A stretch of DNA of 44,340 nucleotides from CAZZIZ01 sp964654535 (GTDB lineage Bacteria > Bacteroidota > Bacteroidia > Chitinophagales > UBA2359): NCBI GenBank assembly GCA_964654535.1, contig CAZZIZ010000005.1:1-44340 (forward strand), read 5' to 3'. Below, piece after piece: positions 9,101 through 15,443 of this stretch. Position 1 is the stretch's first letter, and the number at the start of each line of letters is the position of its first letter. Position numbers and translations under genes: made by a program. The notes beneath the pieces are model-generated. The model did no database searches. It had not been told where the DNA came from and saw only the letters and a program-made list of their open reading frames with translations.

Positions 9101-11348
9101 ATGCATTTCCGTTACCAGCATTTGGAGCTTGATTAACGTTTACCACGACCATTGAACTGGCATCCGTACAAGGTGCTGCACCAGTTACTGTATAGGTATA
9201 AGTTCCAGCGGCGTCAACTGCAGGATTAAACATTAGCGTACCACTTGCTAAAGCTGGAGAGAAAGTCCCACCAGCATCCGCGCCGAGCGGTGCAATATTT
9301 ACCATTGCACCGTCAGAGCATAGGTCAAAGGTTTGACCCATACCAGCATTCGCTGCAGGATTTATCGTTACAGTTGTCATTGAAGTAGCGTCTGTACATG
9401 GTGCTATTCCTGCAACTGTGTAAGTATACGTTCCAGCAGCATCTACTGCAGGATTAAACATTACCCCTCCACTTGCCAAAGCCGGAGAAAAACTTCCGCC
9501 TGCATCTGCACCAGCAGGAGTAATATTCGTCATCCCGCCATCGGAGCAAAAAGTGAATGCTCCGTCAGCACCAGCGTCAGCCGCTTGATTTATTGTTATT
9601 GTCGTAGTTGAAGTAGCATTTGTACAAGGTGCAATCCCTGCAACCGTGTAAGTATAAGTTCCAGCGGCATCTACTGCAGGATTAAACATTACTCCTCCAC
9701 TTGCCAAAGCTGGAGAAAAACTTCCGCCTGCATCTGCACCAGCAGGAGTAATATTCGTCATCCCGCCATCGGAGCAAAAAGTGAATGCTCCGTCAGCACC
9801 AGCGTCAGCCGCTTGATTTATTGTTATTGTCGTAGTTGAAGTAGCATTTGTACAAGGTGCAATCCCTGCAACCGTGTAAGTATAAGTTCCAGCGGCATCT
9901 ACCGCAGGATTGAACATAACAGTACCACTCGCTAGAGCAGGAGAAAATGTTCCACCTGCATCCGCACCTGCAGGAGTAATGTTTGTCATAACTCCATCAG
10001 AACAAAAGGTGAACGCGCCGTCAGCTCCAGCATTCGCTGCTTGATTTAGCGTCACGGTCACTGTAGAGGTAGCACTCGTACAAGGTGCTGAACCTGGAGC
10101 CGTATAAGTGTATGAACCCGCGGCATCTATAGCAGGATTGAAAACCCCAGTTCCACTTGCCAGCGCAGGACTGAAAGAGCCCGCTTCAGCACCAAAAGGA
10201 GTTATATCAGTCAGCCCATCGGTGGAACAAAATGTAAATGATTCATCAAGTCCAGCAAAAGGTTCTTCGATAAAAGTTATATCCACTGTATCGGATGCAC
10301 TGGTGCAGGTCCCTGCCCCATCGGGGTCGGTCGTGGTCCAGGTTAGAGTAACTACCTGCCCTAATTCTCCCGCACCAGGAGTGTAAGTTGTATTTAAACT
10401 TGCTGCGTTTGCAAAACTTCCAGTTCCACCAGACCACATACCAGGCCCATTAGCCGTTGCGGCAAGGTTGACTGCTGAAGCAATTCCACAAATAGTTTGA
10501 TTAGCACCAGCATCTGCCGTAGCGTTTTCTGCTACAGTTACGGTTACCGTTCCTGTTCCTTGGCATCCTGTATCATCGGTGACTACAACTTGTAAATCTA
10601 CAGTTCCAGCACTAGCAGCTGTTGCGTCCAGCGTTAAAGTTTGCGTTCCTTGATTGCTAAGGACAACACCTGTGGAACTTCCTGTTCCTAAATCGGTCCA
10701 AGAAAATCCACTGTATACACCAGAACCGCCGCCGGGTACAGCATCAATCATAACCACACCACCGCAGGTTGAAACATCAACTGGACTCGCGGTTACCGTT
10801 GAACCATTCAAACTTACACTGGTTGTCAAGTTACAAGCGCCTACTGCAAATTCTTCGCCGAAGAAATTAATCAAACTAGAAGTTCCATTTGCAATTGGAG
10901 GATCGGGTGGAAAGTTGTCGATAAAGAAGTTCTCAGCTCCACCACCACAGACGGCATTCAAATTTATCTGAACAACATCTACAGGGACGCCAGCGGTCAT
11001 ATCCAACACAACCGGACCCACGAAAGTAAATTTTTGACAATAGTTTGTTCCAACCAACGTAGACGTAAAGTCAAAAGCGTAGGGAATCGCACTCGTATTA
11101 GTAAAACCCGCTATAACATTGGGGCCCAAAGCAGCAGGCCAGCACAATGTAAACGCACCAGTCGTCCAACTACTCGTAGGAACTGGGGTCTGGGAATAAT
11201 CAATCGTTGGCAATAGACTTATCTCTACCGTATTACTGCCACTACTGGCAATTCCATAACATACACTTGCAAAGCTGTTGGTACTTGTGAATAGGCCACA
11301 CAGCACTAAAAGCAGACCCCAGGTGTTGGGTCTCACACATATTTTCAT
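6189..11348 (-). CDS. Giant surface repeat protein lacking a C-terminal sorting domain
   Basis: A 1719-residue secreted protein with a signal peptide (about 1-27). Residues about 28-175 are the N-terminal domain shared with the 1483 and 12355 genes (TGAFTLCW, GPVVLDM, PPDPPIANG, NFFGEEF). An Ig/PKD-like segment follows, then about seven repeats of roughly 75 residues (NAGADGAFTFCSDG through FSPALASG, FNPAVDAAGTYTYTV and PCTNATS). Next come two longer Cys-rich units (about 190 residues each) with CDxDGDG and YDVTHG motifs, then further Cys-rich segments. Repeat architecture recalls large Bacteroidota surface adhesins. Oddly, it stops after CPVPNAGTPSP, as if a new NAG repeat had begun, with no T9SS domain, dockerin-like tail or anchor, so the 3' end may have been lost. 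Function is not assignable beyond surface adhesin by analogy. Confidence 0.85.
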   Translation of the reverse strand: MKICVRPNTWGLLLVLCGLFTSTNSFASVCYGIASSGSNTVEISLLPTIDYSQTPVPTSSWTTGAFTLCWPAALGPNVIAGFTNTSAIPYAFDFTSTLVGTNYCQKFTFVGPVVLDMTAGVPVDVVQINLNAVCGGGAENFFIDNFPPDPPIANGTSSLINFFGEEFAVGACNLTTSVSLNGSTVTASPVDVSTCGGVVMIDAVPGGGSGVYSGFSWTDLGTGSSTGVVLSNQGTQTLTLDATAASAGTVDLQVVVTDDTGCQGTGTVTVTVAENATADAGANQTICGIASAVNLAATANGPGMWSGGTGSFANAASLNTTYTPGAGELGQVVTLTWTTTDPDGAGTCTSASDTVDITFIEEPFAGLDESFTFCSTDGLTDITPFGAEAGSFSPALASGTGVFNPAIDAAGSYTYTAPGSAPCTSATSTVTVTLNQAANAGADGAFTFCSDGVMTNITPAGADAGGTFSPALASGTVMFNPAVDAAGTYTYTVAGIAPCTNATSTTTITINQAADAGADGAFTFCSDGGMTNITPAGADAGGSFSPALASGGVMFNPAVDAAGTYTYTVAGIAPCTNATSTTTITINQAADAGADGAFTFCSDGGMTNITPAGADAGGSFSPALASGGVMFNPAVDAAGTYTYTVAGIAPCTDATSMTTVTINPAANAGMGQTFDLCSDGAMVNIAPLGADAGGTFSPALASGTLMFNPAVDAAGTYTYTVTGAAPCTDASSMVVVNVNQAPNAGNGNAFTFCSNFAPSDIAPANGDAGGVISPALASGTTLFDPAVDAAGTYTYTVTGTAPCTDASTTIIVSVNQEPNAGTGGTFTFCTTDPSQDIIPAGSDIGGAFTPALASGGTVFDPAVDASGAYTYTVLGNGNCLDATTVVNVTVNICNFMCPTFDNEDLSVSVCDPATDSQFATWSAAVLAATPLSDPDGTFSGFVISDDPAMPNPSFIAPNETHSGADLCSTESVMVFVLGGCDSDLDGTTDNYTLVGTYDATLLPASQAPVLTDDPVSCMVTVQATCPNDVLSFAGPLDYSGQMAGALDIIGATATNEFGCSATTYDVTHGACSNLTCPTVTPIDMPEMVCDGNLSTEFTDWQQMVESLNPALDPDGTFNGVFYSDDPNMIAGVPVIDGIHSGVDNCANEVQVAYAFVGCDLDGDGVNESEIFAGMFTLDVYPQVQAPTITDDTGSCTITITAACPGDVLSFTGPLDYSGQTAGALDVTGATVTSQFGCGLEAYDVTHGDCVVVPCPVVLSEDCVEELCSGASAAPFAPVIQNDNGTGGYFLDAAGTTPYTGQAFDNLTCDLVSETLYYVVVCDSDGDGTDEPTSIFTHAVNVYPNLMAIEVQGAPCDAGVVDIVNADDNSIVCSTFMGTIAPMPSCPATTSTIDEHYSFEFFDGTVCEQSFSGVLTATCLGVCDCPSAATAAPTTEIACDNASPTFPSIASLGIDFPATAEVTWSPSDAFVLTATCTPRTQVFTPTITCSDDCTISFTGPTHTLTVYPAPGNFVGVVGLDGDCGSSPSLDFSAVLCAPTVTGPIVLEPTVDGCAANGMPMPDAGEIQYVVEIPAAALSPDGCNAYSETIDLIDIPCDDLCPVVSDFCELSIACVTVGDCDPLTGTYSIDVTVAYQLTSGDQIDISIDGTNTQSITGLSLGSLTSATVSVSGLTADAISHTVTALVSDASGQCTAAAVPSTYVAPANCTDCPVPNAGTPSP
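8680..10270 (-). repeat. Tandem coding repeats, about seven units of 75-76 codons
   Basis: The middle of the giant protein is built of about seven related units averaging 225-228 bp. Each encodes NAG, an FTFC or DLC motif, SPALASG, a DAAGTYTYTV strand and a PCT or NCL step. Units at the array ends are more diverged than those in the middle, as expected if expansion happens centrally. Limits are approximate because the edge units grade into related Ig-like sequence. Confidence 0.85.
9493..9902 (-). repeat. Two identical 182-bp stretches 228 bp apart
   Basis: Positions 9493-9674 and 9721-9902 match base for base on direct comparison, at a period of 228 bp (76 codons). The sequence just upstream of each copy differs by only a few silent-looking changes. 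This points to a very recent unit duplication or gene conversion inside the repeat array. It could also mark a place where short-read assembly miscounted copies. Confidence 0.9.
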
Positions 11349-11561
11349 CTTACCTAATTAACGTTCAAAAAGGATTCTCAACCAAGAGACTCTTAAGATC
11401 GCGAAAAATCCTCGTTTTGTGGCATTATTTGTCTGAATAAAACTGCGAAAATTCTGATTATTCCAATTTTCAAATTGTACAAGAAGTAAGCGACATTCGA
11501 TAAGTTTGATGAATCCATAGATATCCTGAATTCAAAAGAAATTCTGTTTTGCCAATAAGAA

Positions 11562-11755
11562 TTTGGGCGTGCACTTCTGGTTGTATTTGAGCCATTTCAT
11601 AGGCTCAAATACAACCAGAAGCACCGGGCTATCCGCTCCAATTCGGCTTGCTTTGTGGCTTCACCGCCGCGCAAAAAGGAGCTTCCTCTGGTCGCTCTTT
11701 TTGCTGGCGTTCAGTCCACTCAGCTGCGCCTCATTTCCACTACTATCCCTCACGC
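11562..11755 (+). repeat. Intergenic hairpin element, copy B
   Basis: Starts TTTGGGCGTGC at 11562 and ends TATCCCTCACGC at 11755. Hairpin 1 is a perfect 20-bp stem (11574-11593 with 11602-11621) around an 8-base loop, followed by CACCGGGCTATCCGCTCC, a diverged form of the central motif. Hairpin 2 pairs GCAAAAAGGAGC (11671-11682) with GCTCTTTTTGC (11694-11704), with one bulged base, and lacks the usual conserved tip. No plus-strand gene precedes this copy. It faces copy C across the assembly gap. The rest of 11349-11561 holds no gene that I can see. Confidence 0.85.
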
Positions 11756-11865
11756 ATTGCTAGCCGGGATGCCTATATCATCTCTACGGGTCTGTTACTT
11801 AAGTAGTCGAACAAAGCAAGACCACACTTTGTAGTTCTGACGTCTATTCAATTCTCTCCACTCTT

Positions 11866-11965
11866 NNNNNNNNNNNNNNNNNNNNNNNNNNNNNNNNNNN
11901 NNNNNNNNNNNNNNNNNNNNNNNNNNNNNNNNNNNNNNNNNNNNNNNNNNNNNNNNNNNNNNNNN
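11866..11965. other. Assembly gap (100 N) with duplicated 55-bp flanks
   Basis: One hundred N. The 55 bases before it (11811-11865) are identical to the 55 after it (11966-12020). The contigs therefore overlap and were not merged; the true sequence is most simply shorter by 155 bases. It lies in a non-coding stretch, so no gene is affected. Confidence 0.95.
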
Positions 11966-12054
11966 ACAAAGCAAGACCACACTTTGTAGTTCTGACGTCT
12001 ATTCAATTCTCTCCACTCTTCGGTTTCAGCTCAGATTTTATTCGAGAGACTGTT

Positions 12055-12082
12055 GAGATTGCACGCCGGGCTCGCAATGACA
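12055..12082 (-). repeat. GTCATTGCGAGC-type dispersed repeat
   Basis: Read on the minus strand this stretch begins TGTCATTGCGAGCCCGG and ends GTGCAATCTC. The GTCATTGCGAGC...GCAATCTC pattern is a widespread bacterial intergenic repeat that I recognise from many genomes. It lies between the assembly gap and element C and is unrelated to the A-G family. One short copy only. Confidence 0.6.
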
Positions 12083-12126
12083 ATAGGGCGCTTGACTAGA
12101 AGGTTTTTAATTTTTAGTGGGATTTC

Positions 12127-12338
12127 GCGCGAGGGATACGGAAGGTGACCCTCAAGGGTCAGTACTTAGTGTTGTGCAGCTTAGCAAAAGCTTACCGCCC
12201 TAGCGGTAGAAGCGTTGCTGTTAGCCAGCCACTCAGTACCGGAGCGAACGCGTAGCCTGCAGAAGCCCGCCCCTTGTAAAAACAAAAGACCCTTCGCAAA
12301 GCGAAGGGTCTTTTGTTTTTACAGATGGGACGCGCCCA
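12127..12338 (-). repeat. Intergenic hairpin element, copy C
   Basis: Minus-strand copy starting TATGGGCGCGTCCC at 12338, sixteen bases after the stop of the T9SS gene, and ending TATCCCTCGCGC at 12127. Hairpin 1 is a perfect 23-bp stem with an AAA loop (12275-12323). The central motif appears as GGGGCGGGCTTC. Hairpin 2 has the tip TC-TACCGC-TAGG-GCGGTA (on the element strand), flanked by AGCAAcGCT and AGCtTTTGCT outer arms. The end sequences differ from consensus by compensating changes, which suits an old copy. Confidence 0.85.
12275..12323 (-). terminator. Strong hairpin terminator formed by hairpin 1 of copy C
   Basis: A perfect inverted repeat of 23 bp with a 3-base loop. Its core, GACCCTTCGC with GCGAAGGGTC, is flanked by an A-rich tract on one side and TTTTGTTTTT on the other, so it should end transcription from either strand. 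It lies 32 bases beyond the stop of the minus-strand T9SS gene at 12355. Confidence 0.75.
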
Positions 12339-12354
12339 TAATGTAAATAATGTC

Positions 12355-13128
12355 TTAATCTATTTTCACAAACTTCTGCCCAGTGATAAACTGAGTACCT
12401 GACTGTACTTGTAAATAGTATGTACCTACTGGTAAATCAGAAAGATCGATATCCAATAGTTGTTGCTGAACGCTGCGTGTTGTAAGGATACGGCCATTAA
12501 TATCGGTAACGTTTAAAGTAGCTTGTCCCTCGATTACTTCATCCAACTGAATAAACAAACGGTCGGTTGCAGGATTTGGAAACAAGTTTATGTTTGAATT
12601 TGGTCCGTCACCAATTCCTACCGCAGTATTTTCCAACTCAAGTTCGCTCCACTGCTCAGCAAATACATTTATGAATGAAGCACCTCCACCAATAAGTGGT
12701 GGATCTTTGTCAATGATAATGTTAGATGCAATTACTCCAGCGTTTTGGCTGTTGTCATTAACTAAATTGATTCTCAATACATCGATTGACTGACCTTCTA
12801 GTAACTCTAATTCTACAGGATTAGCAAAACCAAATTTTTGGTAATACGTCGACTCATTTTGCTGCGTCATTTTCTGACCAGTGGGATCGTAGTCAAATGG
12901 AATGTCACTCAAGACTTCGATTCCGTCGATGATATTTTCACCATAAATCTCGCTCCAAGCGATGGTAAACTCTCCGGTAATGAAAGTATTAGCAGGTTCT
13001 TCGTAAGATTTATCGGATGAAATGCTAACAACAACATCGTTGCCTTCTACTCGAACATCGTAGTCAATGCCAGCTAGAACAACAGGAGAACACAAGCAGA
13101 TTAATAATAGCGTATATAAATTTTTCAT
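12355..13128 (-). CDS. Small secreted protein with T9SS type A sorting domain
   Basis: A 257-residue exported protein with a clear signal peptide (about 1-19, ending VVLAG). Residues about 20-170 match, weakly but in order, the N-terminal domain of the 1483 and 6189 proteins: TGEFTIAWSE for TGAFTLCW, NPVELELLEG for GPVVLDM, the DKDPPLIGGG step and FINVFAEQW for NFFGEEF. The C-terminal 75 residues (NLFPNPATDRLFI, then VTDINGRIL, DLSDLPVGTYYLQV and GQKFVKID) are a textbook T9SS type A sorting domain, directing outer-membrane passage and surface attachment or release. The following minus-strand gene begins after repeat C, so it probably ends its transcription unit. No enzymatic motif was seen. 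Confidence 0.9.
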   Translation of the reverse strand: MKNLYTLLLICLCSPVVLAGIDYDVRVEGNDVVVSISSDKSYEEPANTFITGEFTIAWSEIYGENIIDGIEVLSDIPFDYDPTGQKMTQQNESTYYQKFGFANPVELELLEGQSIDVLRINLVNDNSQNAGVIASNIIIDKDPPLIGGGASFINVFAEQWSELELENTAVGIGDGPNSNINLFPNPATDRLFIQLDEVIEGQATLNVTDINGRILTTRSVQQQLLDIDLSDLPVGTYYLQVQSGTQFITGQKFVKID

Positions 13129-13139
13129 TGAAATGATTT

Positions 13140-15413
13140 TTAAGGTAATTGTTGGATGATTGGGAACGTAAGTTGAAAGTTTACGTTCGCCGGATTAGTA
13201 AAAACAGATTGGGTAATCACCAAAATATCTGAACCCGATCCTTGATATATAACTTCTCCGTCCATATTGTAATCAGCTGCGTAATAGCCTTGTACGGGGA
13301 AAGATAACTGAAAATTTGTATTTGAAGGGTCTGAAAATACAGTAGAGGTAATCGGCGTGATATCTGAGCCTGAGCCTTGATATATTGTAGCAGTATTTCC
13401 GTTTCCGTTGCCTGGCCACATAGTATTAACTGAACCCAATACGCGCATCGCGTTGTTGCCCCATAATCCTATTGCTGGGTTTGAGAAGTCAAATCCTGTG
13501 TTGTTTCCACCAGCAAAGCTAACCGTGTTGGCAGTCATTACTCCGAGGTGATTTCTGTGCCTTACAGCTACGTAGTAGTCGTCGGCAGGCATCGCAAAGC
13601 TCACCGTTGAAAATCCATCCGTATCTACTATATCGCCATCTCGTTGCAATAGTGCAGCACGCGTATCCATTACAATTGAGTTGTTGTTCTTATCTCTTAG
13701 CTCTAGGAAAACCCAATCAACAATAGCGTTTGATCCACCGATTGCTAAAACTGCGTTTGAAACTGTTTCTCCTCCACCGCCACCTACATGGGTGAATCCG
13801 GTTAGATCGGTGTAAGGCTCTTGGTTTGGAATTAATCCTTGTACTCTTAAGTCATCGCTCATTAGTGAAGAACTATTATCAAAACATCCGCCCATTTTAA
13901 CTTCTGATTCTAGAGATACTGAAGCAACTACTTGAGCTACGCAGAAGTTCATCGTTTCAGTGTCATCAAAGTCTCCACCGTTGGCGAGTAATGTTCCGTC
14001 ATCTAGATTAGTAATATCGTATGACCCCAGACCAAATCCGCAACAGATACCGTCACCGAAAGAATCGTTAATGGTAAAGTCGTAACAATCATTTGGCAAG
14101 CACCAGTCCACAGTAATGGTAGTACCGTCTGGCGTTCCAGCATATGTTCCTCCACTTGACGCAAACGTCGCACCAGTTGAAGTGGTCAATATCCAATCGG
14201 TTTCCTGAGGAAAATTGTCTAAGGTTAAAACCAAACGTACATTACTTCCATTACAAGGACAAAAAGCGCAGCTTGCACCTCCACAATCTACTCCAGTTTC
14301 ATCTTGGTTCTGAATACCATCTGTACAAGTAGGACAGGCTGTTGAACATGGACCGTCACAATCGATACCCAGCTCACCTTGATTTTGGATTCCATCACTA
14401 CAAGTCGGTGCTGGCGGCGGTCCGCATTTTCCATTGTTGATCAATGAACTCCTTGCTCCACCCGGAGCCAATAGTGCACGCATTCTAGTCGCTTGTCCTT
14501 GAGTGAATAAATTCATGCAAGCATCGTGCGAATAGTCCATATAGTTTTGAACCATATCCGTGGTGCCACAAGAAGTGTCTCCAATTGGGCATCCACTATG
14601 TGAGCCATCTGAAGTTGGTGTATCTGCTACTAAGTCATCTTGATTACAATTGCCATCGCCCCAGATGTGACGAAGATTGAAATAGTGTCCAGCTTCGTGC
14701 GTACCGGTTCTCCCTAATTCGAAAGGAGACTGAGCGCCGATTCGTCCAGTATATAAGTAATCGTTTACGATTCCATCAGTACTAGCGGGGCCACCAGGAA
14801 ACTGTGCGTATCCTAATAATCCTCCACTCAAATCACAACTCCAAATGTTCATATAGTCTGCAGCAGGCCATGCACTTGATCCACCTTGACTATCAAATTT
14901 CATTGCGTCGTTCGTGCTAAATGAGGTTTGTGATGTAGCAACTCTGACTATACCATTGGTTGGATTTCCGTTAGGGTCTATGGTCGCCAAACAAAATTCT
15001 ATTTCCGAATCTGCTGCTTGCGGCCAAGCATTATCAGCATCAGCATTTAGGCGTCTGAAGTCTTCATTTAAAACGTCCATTTGCGATTGGATCTCAGCAT
15101 CACTGAGATTTTCAGCTGCGTTATTATACACTATGTGGTAAACTACTGGAATAGTATAGATTGGCGGCAATGCTTTTTCTTGTCCGCTTTCATTTGGTTT
15201 TTGCAAACTCTGCTCAAGAATGTACTGCTGAGTGTAATATTCAATCTTGTCCATTCTATCTTGGAGTGAAGGATCTGCTAAAAGCAACCTCTCCAGATTT
15301 TCCATTGTGCCGCATGTTCGTTCTTGAACTTCTCCCTTGGCGTCTTGTGCGAAAACGTTGATGGAACCAAAAAGGACCAAAAGAAAAAACGCACTCCTAA
15401 ATTTTAATCTCAT
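13140..15413 (-). CDS. Secreted M43-type (pappalysin/cytophagalysin-like) zinc metalloprotease
   Basis: A 757-residue exported enzyme with a signal peptide (about 1-22). The zinc site is HEAGHYFNLRH at residues 239-249, in the M43 context of upstream PVVYHIVY and downstream DTP and MQNYMDYS-like segments (VQNYMDYSHDACMNLFTQGQ gives the Met-turn). Two Cys-rich motifs of the type DGIQNxxExGxDCxG follow, then a Cys-poor beta domain, then the shared module (DWVFLELRD, AVRHRNHLGVMTA). It ends in two YQGSGSDI repeats with DYNMDGEV, an EF-hand-like tail different from the NNN-type tail of the C25 peptidase. Eleven bases separate it from the T9SS gene downstream and thirty from the M12B gene upstream, so 18287-12355 is probably one transcription unit. 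Confidence 0.92.
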   Translation of the reverse strand: MRLKFRSAFFLLVLFGSINVFAQDAKGEVQERTCGTMENLERLLLADPSLQDRMDKIEYYTQQYILEQSLQKPNESGQEKALPPIYTIPVVYHIVYNNAAENLSDAEIQSQMDVLNEDFRRLNADADNAWPQAADSEIEFCLATIDPNGNPTNGIVRVATSQTSFSTNDAMKFDSQGGSSAWPAADYMNIWSCDLSGGLLGYAQFPGGPASTDGIVNDYLYTGRIGAQSPFELGRTGTHEAGHYFNLRHIWGDGNCNQDDLVADTPTSDGSHSGCPIGDTSCGTTDMVQNYMDYSHDACMNLFTQGQATRMRALLAPGGARSSLINNGKCGPPPAPTCSDGIQNQGELGIDCDGPCSTACPTCTDGIQNQDETGVDCGGASCAFCPCNGSNVRLVLTLDNFPQETDWILTTSTGATFASSGGTYAGTPDGTTITVDWCLPNDCYDFTINDSFGDGICCGFGLGSYDITNLDDGTLLANGGDFDDTETMNFCVAQVVASVSLESEVKMGGCFDNSSSLMSDDLRVQGLIPNQEPYTDLTGFTHVGGGGGETVSNAVLAIGGSNAIVDWVFLELRDKNNNSIVMDTRAALLQRDGDIVDTDGFSTVSFAMPADDYYVAVRHRNHLGVMTANTVSFAGGNNTGFDFSNPAIGLWGNNAMRVLGSVNTMWPGNGNGNTATIYQGSGSDITPITSTVFSDPSNTNFQLSFPVQGYYAADYNMDGEVIYQGSGSDILVITQSVFTNPANVNFQLTFPIIQQLP

Positions 15414-15443
15414 AATATCTCTCCCTAAAAAATATTGTTTTCC

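Noticed and set aside
8680..10270. Regular repeats that might suggest a CRISPR array
   Set aside because: The units are 225-228 bp, coding and in frame, without short identical repeats separated by unique spacers.
11795..11980. Open frame on the minus strand crossing the first N run
   Set aside because: It is mostly unknown bases plus the duplicated 55-bp flank; the flanking sequence is non-coding and has no protein-like composition.
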